A stretch of 64,000 nt of DNA from Sarcina sp. DSM 11001. GTDB lineage: Bacteria; Bacillota; Clostridia; Lachnospirales; Lachnospiraceae. Each line of letters starts with the position of its first letter. Position 1 is the first letter of the stretch. Positions 1 to 8,862 of this stretch are shown piece after piece. Under the pieces are notes generated by a model that saw only the letters and a program-made list of their open reading frames with translations, searched no databases and was not told where the DNA came from. A program made the translations under genes and the position numbers. The stretch covers positions 23,159-87,158 of the forward strand of contig NZ_FNFZ01000016.1 of assembly GCF_900101015.1 (NCBI RefSeq), in the 5' to 3' direction.

Positions 1-2
1 AT

Positions 3-104
3 GTTTGAGAGTGATGTAATTCTGAATGGTGGTCAAGCTTCCCATGATCTTTCCCTCCTTTTCTTTATGTTTGAGAGCGATGTAATTCTGAATACTGGTC
101 ACCC
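3..104 (+). CRISPR. Trailing end of a probable type II CRISPR array (two repeats, one spacer)
   Basis: Two 36-nt repeats begin with GTTTGAGAG at 3 and 69, exactly 66 nt apart, leaving a 30-nt spacer at 39-68. A 36-nt repeat, a 30-nt spacer and a GTTT-GAGAG start are typical of type II-A arrays. The second repeat matches the first over its first 25 bases (one change) and then degenerates at its 3' end, as the last repeat of an array usually does. The array would then run from outside the window rightwards and end here. Leader, cas genes and tracrRNA are not in the window, and I found no anti-repeat downstream. Two units are few, so a chance direct repeat is not excluded. Confidence 0.68.
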
Positions 105-280
105 CATGGGGTACATGTAATGAAGAAAAGGCGAAGGGTGAAGAGATGAACTAAAAATATCCCGAAACGCTAGGTTGCAGGTACCAGGATTTTCCATTAA
201 AACTAGATACTGTGACTAGAAAAGAGGTGACGATAAAGTTGGAGCCTGTCACGAAGTGACCTTTAGAGGAGGACTGAAAC

Positions 281-1885
281 ATGGGCACATATTTGAATCC
301 TGGAAATAAAGGATTCAAAAGAATCGTTAATGGGGAATATGTTGATAAAACCGGGCTGATCAGTCTGATTAACTCTGCAATCGGTACTACGAAGAATCTG
401 ATTTGTATCAGCAGGCCCCGCCGTTTCGGGAAATCCTACGCGGCGCAGATGCTGTGTGCCTATTATGATAGAAGCTGCGATTCGCGGGATTTGTTCGCGA
501 ATCTGGAAATTGCAGAGAAACCAGATTATGGCGATTATTTGAATAAGTATGATGTCATATATCTGGACATGACAAACCTCCTTGGAAAAGTAAAGCCGGA
601 AGAACTGGTTCCCTATATCGAGCAGAAAGTCCTGACAGACATCCAAAAAGACTATGACGGAGTAGAGGTTGACGGATCCTTTGATGAAGTGCTGATCCAT
701 ACAGTGGAACACACCGGCAGTCCGTTTATCATGATCATTGATGAATGGGACGCACCGATCAGGGAAACACCGGAAATCGAGATTGAATATCTGAAATTCC
801 TCAGAATGCTGTTTAAAGGCAGCGGGACAACTTCCCGAATCTTTGCTGCTGCTTATATGACAGGTATCCTCCCCATAAAAAAGGACGGGTCGCAGTCGGC
901 AATATCAGATTTTGAGGAATACTCCATGCTCGATCCCCGTTGTTATGCCGATTATGTCGGATTTACCGAGGATGAAGTTCGTACTCTGTGTGAGAAAAAA
1001 AGGGGGAATTTTCAGAGCATCAAAAAATGGTACGATGGTTACACCGTGGGATTACAGCACTCTGTATATAACCCCTATTCTGTGATGCAGGCTGTTGACT
1101 CCGGGAAATACAGATCTTATTGGAAAAAGACTTCCGCGGCAGAAACATTGATGACCTATATCGATATGGACATTGATGGTCTTCAGGAGGATATTGCCCG
1201 TCTGATCGCAGGTGAGAGCGTCACTGTGAACACTGATTTCTTCCAGAACGATGTTGAGACGTTTGCCGATAAAGACGATGTCCTTACGCTGCTCATTCAT
1301 CTGGGTTACCTCACTTACGAGGAGGTGTCGGATTCCTACAGCGCAGAACAGGACGAAGAACTGACCGGTCTTGCCCACATTCCGAATGAAGAAATCCGCA
1401 CGGAGTTCCGTCAGATTCTCCGTAAAGCAAAGCATCGCAGCCTGCTTGCTCTTGTTCAAAAATCGGATCAGCTTCTTGCCGATACTATTGCCGGAAATAC
1501 GGCAGCTGTTGCAAAAGCGATACAGGAAGTACATGATTCCGAATATGCCCCGACATTTTACAATAATGAGCAGAGTCTCCTATACGTAGTCAAGCTGGCT
1601 TACCTTTCCTGTATCGACCAGTATGCCAAAGTAGAAGAACTTCCTTCCGGGCACGGTATGGCCGACGTGGTTTTCATCCCGAAAAGAAGATCTCCCCTTC
1701 CTGCACTGATCGTTGAGTTAAAATGGAACAAGAGCCCGGAAGGGGCAATCCGGCAGATTAAAGAGAACGGCTATCAGAATATCCTGAAGAATTACGGCGG
1801 AGAAGTGATTCTGGTGGGGATTAATTACGATGAGAAGACCAAGGTTCATGAGTGCAGGATTGAATCTGCCAGAAGCAGACTATGA
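281..1885 (+). CDS. AAA-ATPase-like protein with C-terminal PD-(D/E)XK nuclease-type domain
   Basis: This 534-residue protein has the two-part layout of the AAA-ATPase-like / PD-(D/E)XK_9 family that is abundant in Lachnospiraceae. The N-terminus carries the YLNPGN signature and a P-loop of the form RPRRFGKS at residues 45-52. A hydrophobic strand ending in IIDEWD near residue 150 fits Walker B. Near the C-terminus, ADVVF followed by IVELKW fits the nuclease D...ExK core. Start choice is supported by a strong AGGAGG-type site 7-10 bases upstream. Closest relative in the window is the protein at 60583-62181, with the same N-terminal signature. The family's function is not established; roles in defence or mobile DNA are only inferred. 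Confidence 0.85.
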   Translation: MGTYLNPGNKGFKRIVNGEYVDKTGLISLINSAIGTTKNLICISRPRRFGKSYAAQMLCAYYDRSCDSRDLFANLEIAEKPDYGDYLNKYDVIYLDMTNLLGKVKPEELVPYIEQKVLTDIQKDYDGVEVDGSFDEVLIHTVEHTGSPFIMIIDEWDAPIRETPEIEIEYLKFLRMLFKGSGTTSRIFAAAYMTGILPIKKDGSQSAISDFEEYSMLDPRCYADYVGFTEDEVRTLCEKKRGNFQSIKKWYDGYTVGLQHSVYNPYSVMQAVDSGKYRSYWKKTSAAETLMTYIDMDIDGLQEDIARLIAGESVTVNTDFFQNDVETFADKDDVLTLLIHLGYLTYEEVSDSYSAEQDEELTGLAHIPNEEIRTEFRQILRKAKHRSLLALVQKSDQLLADTIAGNTAAVAKAIQEVHDSEYAPTFYNNEQSLLYVVKLAYLSCIDQYAKVEELPSGHGMADVVFIPKRRSPLPALIVELKWNKSPEGAIRQIKENGYQNILKNYGGEVILVGINYDEKTKVHECRIESARSRL

Positions 1886-2027
1886 ATCCAGGTTCCAGAT
1901 GGTTTAAAAAGTAAAAAAGAGAGCAGGATCAAATTCAGCGAAATCAGAATTTGAACTATGCATGCCTGGACAGTGGTTTGAGAGAAATATATTCACTTTA
2001 ATTGAAATTCAAACATGATATTTAAAT

Positions 2028-5000
2028 ATGATATTTAAAAAGGAAAAAAGACAGAAAGAAGTATTTCTGCTTCTTTATACTATTCTGTTTTCCGTTTCTG
2101 CAGGAGTTATGCTCTGGTATTTCTCTGCAGCGGGAAAGCAGATGGTCTGGAAGGGCGACGGGCTTTCGCAGCATTATCTGGCCCTGTGTTATTACGCGAG
2201 ATGGGGAAAGGCTGTTCTTGGCAGCCTTCTTTCGGGGCGCCCTGCTTTTCCGACCTTCAATATGCATATGGGATTCGGCTCGGATCTGTTTACGACCCTT
2301 CAGTATTATGTGATCGGAGATCCCTTCAGCCTGCCGGCAGTCTTCGTGCCGCAGCGGTATATGCTGGAGTTTCATGATACCATGATCGTGCTGCGCATGT
2401 ATCTCGCAGGCTTAAGTTTTGACGGATACTGCCGCACCATGGGGCGCAGAGACCTGACCGGGAACCTCTGCGGGGCTCTGGTCTATGTCTTCAGTACCTT
2501 TGCCCTCTTTGGCATGCGTCATCCTTATTTCCTGAACGCCATGATTTGGTTCCCTCTCCTTCTGACCGGGGCGGAAAGAATCCTGCGGGGTTCGAAAGGG
2601 AGACTTTTTACCATCGCTGTTTTCCTGTCCTGCATCAGCAACTTCTATTTTTTCTACATGCTGGTGCTGATGACTGTGGTTTATGTTGTCTGGCGCGCCT
2701 GCCGGATTTTTCTCCGGTATACAAAGGGGGTGAAGGTACTCCTTCTCCTGGCAGGTAAGTTTTTGGCGCGCGGTGTCCTCGGCAGTGCTATGGGAGCGTG
2801 CTTTTTGCTGCCGATTCTGATCCGCTTTGTCGGAGATCCCAGGGCGGCCGGAGAGACAGTGTATGGAAAACTCTATAGCCTGTCTTACTATACAAAACTG
2901 CCGGAAGCCTTTGTCGCTTTCGGAACAGATGCCACACTGGAATACTGGACCTGCCTGGGATTCGGGGGGATCGGATTAGTCTGCGTCCTCCTGCTGATTC
3001 TGGATGCAGACAGGGAAAAGAAACTCCTTGATTTAAGACTTGCCTTTGCCGGAATGCTCCTGTTGACAGTACTCCCTTCCGCAGGAGCGGCCCTGAACGG
3101 CTTTTCCTACCCTTCGAACCGGTGGACTTGGGCTTTTGCCCTGCTGGCGGGATATATCACGGCGGTCATGATCCCCTCGCTTGCGAGGATCTCCTGGAAA
3201 AAGGCAGTGCTGCTGCTTGTATGTATCAACCTTTATGCAGTGGTCTGCTACCTGGCTCATGCCCACAGGAGTACTTACCCGGAGATGGCGCTGGCGGCAG
3301 TCGCAGTCCTCGCGTCAGTGTTTCTGCGCGCGGCAATCCGTGGGAATGGGAATGGAGCAGTTCTCACAGCGGCAAAGCCTGAGGCAGATTGCGCAGCCGC
3401 AGAATCTGAGGCATCCCCTGCAGCGGAGGGCAGTCCGATCTCCTCCTGCCCGGCAGCAGGCTGTCCGTCAGCCGCTTCCTGTCCGCTCGCGGAAAGAACA
3501 GGTCAGGAAAGCCCGGCGCAGGTGTGCCCGGCTCAGGGAAGTGCAGCTCAGGGAAATGCGGAAGACGGCAGATTATCGGACAGATTATCAGGCAGACTAT
3601 CTGACAGATCAGCAGACTCTTACCGGGATTCTTACCGGACCCCCTACCGGATGACCTCTGTGTCTCCGGCGCTGAGCGCTGTCCTTTTGGCAGCAGTCAT
3701 CGGGACTACAGCTCTGCACGCCTATGTGGACTTCATTCCGGGCCGGATGAACAGCAGTCTTGAGGAATATCATTCCAGGCAGTATATTGAAGCTATGCAG
3801 GCCTCCGATGCGGCGGGAATGAAGACTCTGATCGGAAATGACCGGTTTTACAGATATTCCGGAAGGAATCTGGCCAACAATTTTTCCCTGCTCCATGATG
3901 TGTCCAACACCCAGTATTACTGGAGCCTGTCAGACGGAGCGATCGAGCAGTTTTTTACAGAGACAGGACAGAGCAACGGCATGGTCCATCTGTACGACAA
4001 CCTCGACAACCGGACGATGACAGACGAGATCGCAGGTGTCAGATATCAGATCCGCAGCGACGGCTCTCTCCTGCCTTTTGGATATGAGAAAGTGGAAGGG
4101 CTCCACTACGACAACAGGGAGCTTTTTGAGGAAAAAAAGGACGACCCGCTTCCGGTGTTCGCTTTTTCCATATATGAAAATCAGTACACGCTGCCTCTGG
4201 GCTTTACCTGTGCGAAATATCTTTCCAGGGAGACCTATGACAGCCTGACGATCCCGCAGAGGCAGGAAGCCCTGATGCAGGGGATCCTGCTGGAAGAAGA
4301 GGGGGGCAAAGAGAATACCCTTTCAGCCCTGAAGGAACTCAAGGGAGACGCGCTTTCCTTTACCGGAAGGACTCTCCCGAACAGAGCCCGCGCTGAAGAG
4401 GGGATCGAGATCCTGCAGAATGACGAAGCGGGCGTCTGCTTCGAGGTCCGCGACACAGAGAAAGCGGTTTTCCTGGAAAATACGGAGGAGACGGGAGGCT
4501 GTGAGACAGGAGTTCTGTTTACCGGTATGGACTACGCGGCGCTTCCGGATGTCTCTGCAGAAGAGCAGCTCCGCTGGACCAATACAGACCCGGTGGAGAT
4601 CAAGGTGACGGCAAAACGGGACGGCCACACTGTCTCCACAAAGAAAGTGGCTTATACTCTTCCGGACAATCCCTGGAAGACGGGGAGGACGGATTTCCTG
4701 AGCAGCTGCGGTTATTCCGACCAGCCTCTGTCCAAGATCCGCCTGAAGTTTTCCAGACCGGGAATCTATTCCTTCCGGAGCCTTCAGGTGGTCTGCCAGC
4801 CCATGGAAGCTTATCCCGCTCAGGCGGAAGCCCTGCGGGAATATGTGATGGAGGAAACAGACCTGCATGAACTGCCGGGGAGCGGTGCGACCGACAGGAT
4901 CACAGGAAAGGTGACCCTGCCGGAGAGACGGCTCCTGTGCCTGCAGATCCCGCGCTGCAGAGGGATGCGGGCCTTTGTGGACGGCCAGGAAACAGAACTT

Positions 5001-5186
5001 TTCCAGGCGGATACGATGTTTTCCGCTCTCCTTCTGGAGGCGGGGACCCACGAAATCGAGCTCCGTTACCGGACACCGGGCCTTGCGGCGGGCGCAGCAG
5101 TTTCCGTCATCGCGTTTGTGATCTTTTTCGCGGTTTTGTGCCGGCGGTCCAAAGGAAGAGGCGATCCGCAAAAGAAAAGCTGCTGA
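2028..5186 (+). CDS. yfhO: YfhO-family polytopic membrane glycosyltransferase (GT-C type)
   Basis: A 1052-residue membrane protein with about a dozen hydrophobic helices in the first 420 residues, a large extracytoplasmic region, and a final helix near residue 1030. The N-terminal FSAAGKQMVWKGDG segment after helix 1 is typical of YfhO. In Bacillus, Listeria and Staphylococcus, YfhO-type proteins transfer a sugar from an undecaprenyl-phosphate carrier onto lipoteichoic or wall teichoic acid, working with a CsbB-like GT2; such a GT2 lies 56 bases downstream. Odd feature: about 100 residues of Ala/Pro/Ser/Cys-rich low complexity (3355-3655), ending in Asp-Arg-Leu-Ser repeats, interrupt the membrane domain between two helices. 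No clear ribosome binding site precedes the ATG. The acceptor polymer is unknown. Confidence 0.85.
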   Translation: MIFKKEKRQKEVFLLLYTILFSVSAGVMLWYFSAAGKQMVWKGDGLSQHYLALCYYARWGKAVLGSLLSGRPAFPTFNMHMGFGSDLFTTLQYYVIGDPFSLPAVFVPQRYMLEFHDTMIVLRMYLAGLSFDGYCRTMGRRDLTGNLCGALVYVFSTFALFGMRHPYFLNAMIWFPLLLTGAERILRGSKGRLFTIAVFLSCISNFYFFYMLVLMTVVYVVWRACRIFLRYTKGVKVLLLLAGKFLARGVLGSAMGACFLLPILIRFVGDPRAAGETVYGKLYSLSYYTKLPEAFVAFGTDATLEYWTCLGFGGIGLVCVLLLILDADREKKLLDLRLAFAGMLLLTVLPSAGAALNGFSYPSNRWTWAFALLAGYITAVMIPSLARISWKKAVLLLVCINLYAVVCYLAHAHRSTYPEMALAAVAVLASVFLRAAIRGNGNGAVLTAAKPEADCAAAESEASPAAEGSPISSCPAAGCPSAASCPLAERTGQESPAQVCPAQGSAAQGNAEDGRLSDRLSGRLSDRSADSYRDSYRTPYRMTSVSPALSAVLLAAVIGTTALHAYVDFIPGRMNSSLEEYHSRQYIEAMQASDAAGMKTLIGNDRFYRYSGRNLANNFSLLHDVSNTQYYWSLSDGAIEQFFTETGQSNGMVHLYDNLDNRTMTDEIAGVRYQIRSDGSLLPFGYEKVEGLHYDNRELFEEKKDDPLPVFAFSIYENQYTLPLGFTCAKYLSRETYDSLTIPQRQEALMQGILLEEEGGKENTLSALKELKGDALSFTGRTLPNRARAEEGIEILQNDEAGVCFEVRDTEKAVFLENTEETGGCETGVLFTGMDYAALPDVSAEEQLRWTNTDPVEIKVTAKRDGHTVSTKKVAYTLPDNPWKTGRTDFLSSCGYSDQPLSKIRLKFSRPGIYSFRSLQVVCQPMEAYPAQAEALREYVMEETDLHELPGSGATDRITGKVTLPERRLLCLQIPRCRGMRAFVDGQETELFQADTMFSALLLEAGTHEIELRYRTPGLAAGAAVSVIAFVIFFAVLCRRSKGRGDPQKKSC

Positions 5187-5242
5187 CAATTGCAGCAGAA
5201 GCTTATAATTCCGAACAAATAAAAGTCTCAGATGGGGAAAAC

Positions 5243-6196
5243 ATGAAGGATCTGATCAGTATTATCGTGCCCTGTTACAATGAGGAAGAGTCTCTGCGGC
5301 TCTTTCACGAGGCGGTCAAAAAAACGGAGGCAAAGCTCCCGGATTACAGTTTTGAGATTCTGCTCGTGAACGATGGATCAAAGGACAGAACGCTGGAGGT
5401 CATGCGGGAACTGGCTCATCAGGACCCGGAGGTCAGCTATTTCAGCTTCTCGAGGAATTTCGGCAAGGAAGCGGCTATGTATGCCGGCTTCTGCCATGCC
5501 CGCGGGAAGTACGCGGCGGTCATGGATGCGGACCTGCAGGATCCGCCCGACCTGCTGCCCGAAATGCTTGAGATCCTCGAATCAGGCGAATATGACAGTG
5601 TGGCTGCCAGACGCGTGAGCAGGGCGGGAGAACCTCCCGTCCGGAGCTGGTTTGCCCGGCGTTTTTACAGCCTGATCAACAGCATTTCAGAGGCTGATAT
5701 CGTGGACGGCGCCAGGGATTTCCGCCTGATGAAAAGGGAGATGGTGGACGCGATCCTGGCGATGGGTGAATCCAACCGTTTTTCAAAAGGAATCTTTGGC
5801 TGGATCGGCTTCCGCACCTACTGGATGCCCTATGAAAATGTGGAGAGGGTCGCGGGCAAGACCAAATGGAATTTCTGGGGCCTGTTCGGATACGCGATCG
5901 ACGGCATCGTCAATTTTTCCCATGTACCTCTGGACATCGCTTCCTGGTTCGGGATCCTGATGACCATGGTCTCCTTTCTGGCGATCGCCTTTATCGTGAT
6001 CCGCAAACTCCTTTTTGGAGATCCGGTCGCGGGCTGGGCTTCGACAGCCTGTATCATCACTTTTATCGGAGGCATCCAGCTGCTCTGCCTGGGCATCATA
6101 GGCAAATATCTCGCGACTGTGTACCTGGAGGTCAAAAAAAGACCCCACTATATCATCAGCGAGAGCAGCCGGGAGGATGTAAAAAAGGTAGGGTGA
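5243..6196 (+). CDS. Family 2 glycosyltransferase, CsbB/GtrB-type (polyprenyl-phosphate sugar synthase)
   Basis: 317 residues: a GT-A domain starting ISIIVPCYNEEESL, with DADLQDPPDLL as the DxD region, then two C-terminal transmembrane helices. This is the architecture of CsbB, GtrB and DpmS-like enzymes, which load a sugar from a nucleotide donor onto undecaprenyl phosphate on the cytoplasmic face. The open frame extends upstream to 4937 but would overlap yfhO by 250 bases; the ATG at 5243 has a GGGG site and starts at the conserved domain edge. It is probably cotranscribed with yfhO, and the pair forms two of three parts of an envelope glycosylation system; no GtrA-like flippase is seen nearby. 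Its TGA lies inside a tandem 18-bp duplication. Confidence 0.88.
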   Translation: MKDLISIIVPCYNEEESLRLFHEAVKKTEAKLPDYSFEILLVNDGSKDRTLEVMRELAHQDPEVSYFSFSRNFGKEAAMYAGFCHARGKYAAVMDADLQDPPDLLPEMLEILESGEYDSVAARRVSRAGEPPVRSWFARRFYSLINSISEADIVDGARDFRLMKREMVDAILAMGESNRFSKGIFGWIGFRTYWMPYENVERVAGKTKWNFWGLFGYAIDGIVNFSHVPLDIASWFGILMTMVSFLAIAFIVIRKLLFGDPVAGWASTACIITFIGGIQLLCLGIIGKYLATVYLEVKKRPHYIISESSREDVKKVG

Positions 6197-6223
6197 TCCG
6201 TAGTAGTAGGGTGATCCGTAGTA
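6188..6223. repeat. 18-bp direct tandem duplication spanning a stop codon
   Basis: Two identical 18-bp units (GTAGGGTGATCCGTAGTA) sit side by side. The stop codon of the GT2 gene is the TGA in the first unit, so the duplication copied the gene's last codon and stop. Confidence 0.95.
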
Positions 6224-6280
6224 AATGAAAATGAAACGCGGCAGCAAAACCGCATTAACAGGGGAGGACAGCTTGCAGGC

Positions 6281-7798
6281 ATGACATTCCGAAAAAGACT
6301 GCTGGTGGCATTTTCCACGGTCATCGTGGTGCCGCTTCTGTTGTTTGCAGTCACCTTTTTAGCGCTGGGCAATTATCTGATCGGCGAGGGAGGCGAACTG
6401 CAGGGGTATACTTCCATAGTGGGCGGCTTTGACGACTATGAGTACAAGGCGGAGGAGCTGTATCAGGAGGCCTGGGCAGACAGGAAGTATCTGCAGGATG
6501 TGGAATATCTGGGGAAGCTTGCCTCGGAGATCCGCGACAGGAACCTCTACCTCGTTGTGCGGCGCAACACAGATCTGTATTTTGCCAGTGACGAACAGAT
6601 GGCGGCCGCAGACCTGGATGTGCTCCCTCCCTTTGATGAAGCGAGGATGAACGAGCGCCGCGGAGGCGCCTTTCTCCATGTGGGCAGACGGAGCCTGATG
6701 GTCAGGCAGGTGGATTTTTTCTTTCCTGACGGAGCGGAGGGAAGCCTGTTTGTCGTCACCAGGATCATGGGACTGATCTCAGGAAAATTTCTGAGCGGTC
6801 TCGTCGTCTCGATGCTCACGATCCTGGTTTTCACAGCCTTTCTGCTCACCCGATGGCTGGAGAGCAGTATTTTTACACCGATCAGCGCGATCAATATCGC
6901 GATGAACAATATCCGCGACGGCAATTTTACCTACACCCTGTCGACGGGCGAAGAGGGCGAGATCGGCGAGCTCTACCGCAATTATGAGGACATGCGCCTG
7001 CGGCTCAAGGAGTCCGCGGACGAGAAGCTGGAGAGGGAGAAGCAGAACCGGGAGCTGATCAGCAATATTTCCCATGACCTCAAGACCCCGATCACATCGA
7101 TCAAGGGTTATGTCGAAGGCCTTATCGACGGGGTCGCCAACACACCGGAGAAGCAGAAAAAGTATATACTCACGATCTACAACAAGGCCAACGACATGGA
7201 CCGCCTGATCGATGAGCTGACCCTCTACTCCCGCTTTGAGAGCGACCGCATCCCCTACAATTTCCACAGGATCAATGTCGGAGATTATTTCGGCGACTGT
7301 GTCGAGGAGATCGGCATGGACATGGAATCCCGCGGCTTCGAGCTCAATTACACGAATCTTGTCTCGCCGCAGACCATGATCGTCGCGGATCCCGAGCAGA
7401 TGAAACGTGTCATTAACAATATTGTGGGAAATAGTGTAAAATATATGGATAAAGAGAAGGGCCGGATCGATTTCCGCATCCTCGATGAGCACGACAGCAT
7501 CCGCATCGAGATCGAGGACAACGGACAGGGCATTGCCGCCCGAGACCTGCCCAAAATCTTCGACCGCTTTTACCGCACCGATTCCTCCCGCAATTCCTCC
7601 CGTGGAGGGAGCGGGATCGGCCTCTCCATCGTCCGCAAGATCATCGAGGACCACGGCGGATATATCTGGGCGACCAGCGTGGAGAAAGAAGGAACCTGCA
7701 TGCATTTTGTCATCCGCAAATACATTCCCAATGAGTCGGATTCCGGAGACTCCGTGGTATCCTCGGAGACAGAGGAATCCATGGAGGATGACATTTAA
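6281..7798 (+). CDS. Membrane sensor histidine kinase
   Basis: 505 residues. Helix 1 covers about residues 7-30, an extracytoplasmic sensor region about 31-170, helix 2 about 171-191, then a HAMP segment. The phosphoacceptor is H265 in SNISHDLKTP. The ATPase domain shows the N box (NNIVGNSVKY), G1 (DNGQGI), F box (FDRFYR) and G2 (GGSGIGLSIV). It should autophosphorylate and pass phosphate to the response regulator encoded 211 bases downstream. A GGGGAGGA site precedes the ATG. The sensor region is not recognisable, so the signal is unknown; the neighbourhood (envelope glycosyltransferases upstream, lipoprotein downstream) hints at envelope sensing, which is inference only. Confidence 0.92.
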   Translation: MTFRKRLLVAFSTVIVVPLLLFAVTFLALGNYLIGEGGELQGYTSIVGGFDDYEYKAEELYQEAWADRKYLQDVEYLGKLASEIRDRNLYLVVRRNTDLYFASDEQMAAADLDVLPPFDEARMNERRGGAFLHVGRRSLMVRQVDFFFPDGAEGSLFVVTRIMGLISGKFLSGLVVSMLTILVFTAFLLTRWLESSIFTPISAINIAMNNIRDGNFTYTLSTGEEGEIGELYRNYEDMRLRLKESADEKLEREKQNRELISNISHDLKTPITSIKGYVEGLIDGVANTPEKQKKYILTIYNKANDMDRLIDELTLYSRFESDRIPYNFHRINVGDYFGDCVEEIGMDMESRGFELNYTNLVSPQTMIVADPEQMKRVINNIVGNSVKYMDKEKGRIDFRILDEHDSIRIEIEDNGQGIAARDLPKIFDRFYRTDSSRNSSRGGSGIGLSIVRKIIEDHGGYIWATSVEKEGTCMHFVIRKYIPNESDSGDSVVSSETEESMEDDI

Positions 7799-7816
7799 TG
7801 AGTATAGCAGGACAAA

Positions 7817-7897
7817 AAGGATTCCTGAAGGACGACTGGACATGGAGTTCTGAAAGGATTCCTGAAGGACGACCGGACATGGAGTTCTGAAGGATTG
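7817..7897. repeat. 37-bp tandem repeat, about 2.2 copies
   Basis: Between the kinase and regulator genes, a 37-bp unit starting AAGGATTCCTGAAGGACGAC is repeated with one substitution, and a third copy is truncated. It begins 19 bases after the kinase stop codon. Confidence 0.93.
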
Positions 7898-8009
7898 AAG
7901 TTCATGGATCCCTGTCCTTCCCGGACAGCGGGGAAGAATAGAGACGAAGAATAGAGACTGTGAAGAGAAAGGCAGAGAAGATAAGAGGCAGGAAAAAAGG
8001 AGTAAAAAT

Positions 8010-8699
8010 ATGAGCAAAATACTGATCATTGAAGACGAAGAAGCAATCGCGGATCTGGAAAAGGATTATCTGGAACTGAGCGGATTTGAGGTGGAGATTG
8101 AGACCCGGGGCGACAAGGGCCTTATGGCAGCTCTTCACAAGGATTTTGACCTGATCGTACTGGACCTCATGCTTCCCGGGATCGACGGGTTTGACGTCTG
8201 CCGCAAGATTCGTGAAAAAAAGGACGTCCCGATCCTCATGGTGTCCGCCAAAAAAGATGACATCGACAAGATCCGGGGACTGGGACTCGGCGCCGACGAC
8301 TATATGACGAAGCCCTTCAGCCCCAGCGAACTCGTGGCCCGCGTCAAGGCGCATATGGCCCGTTACCAGCGCCTGGTTGGAGCAGGACAGAAGTCCAACG
8401 ACGTGGTCGAGATCCGCGGACTCAAGATCGACAAAACCGCCCGCCGCGTCTTTGTCGACGGGACAGAAAAGAACTTTACGACTAAGGAATTTGACCTTCT
8501 CACCTTCCTCGCGGAGAATCCCAACCACGTCTACAGCAAGGATGAGCTCTTCCGCCGGATCTGGAATATGGACAGCGTCGGCGACATCGCGACCGTAACC
8601 GTCCATATCAAAAAGATCCGTGAAAAGATTGAATTTGATACCTCCCATCCTCAGTACATCGAGACAATCTGGGGCGTGGGCTACAGATTCAGGGCATAA
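8010..8699 (+). CDS. OmpR/PhoB-family response regulator
   Basis: 229 residues with an N-terminal receiver domain and C-terminal winged-helix DNA-binding domain. The acidic pocket is ED at 9-10, the phosphoacceptor is D52 in VLDLMLPG, and the conserved lysine is K101 in MTKPF. The effector domain ends in the usual WGVGYRF. An AAAGGAG site precedes the ATG. It is the obvious partner of the upstream kinase. Target promoters are unknown. Confidence 0.94.
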   Translation: MSKILIIEDEEAIADLEKDYLELSGFEVEIETRGDKGLMAALHKDFDLIVLDLMLPGIDGFDVCRKIREKKDVPILMVSAKKDDIDKIRGLGLGADDYMTKPFSPSELVARVKAHMARYQRLVGAGQKSNDVVEIRGLKIDKTARRVFVDGTEKNFTTKEFDLLTFLAENPNHVYSKDELFRRIWNMDSVGDIATVTVHIKKIREKIEFDTSHPQYIETIWGVGYRFRA

Positions 8700-8860
8700 G
8701 CAGCCATAAAGATCAGCATCTGCATAACAGAAAAAAACATATAGATAATCATCTGCATGCCGGAAAACCGTGTAGACTGCCATCTGTATAACGCTGTATA
8801 ACAGAAAAAACTATATGGATAATTATCTGCATGCCGGAAAAACATTATAAAGTATCCTCT
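8700..8860. repeat. Imperfect tandem repeats between regulator and pseudouridine synthase
   Basis: Three or four diverged units of roughly 45 bp share CATCTGCATRMCRGAAAAA-like cores separated by AT-rich linkers. The array begins at the stop codon of the response regulator (its end reads GGGCATAAGCAG, close to the unit core) and runs up to the apparent start codon of the next gene. Confidence 0.75.
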
Positions 8861-8862
8861 GC

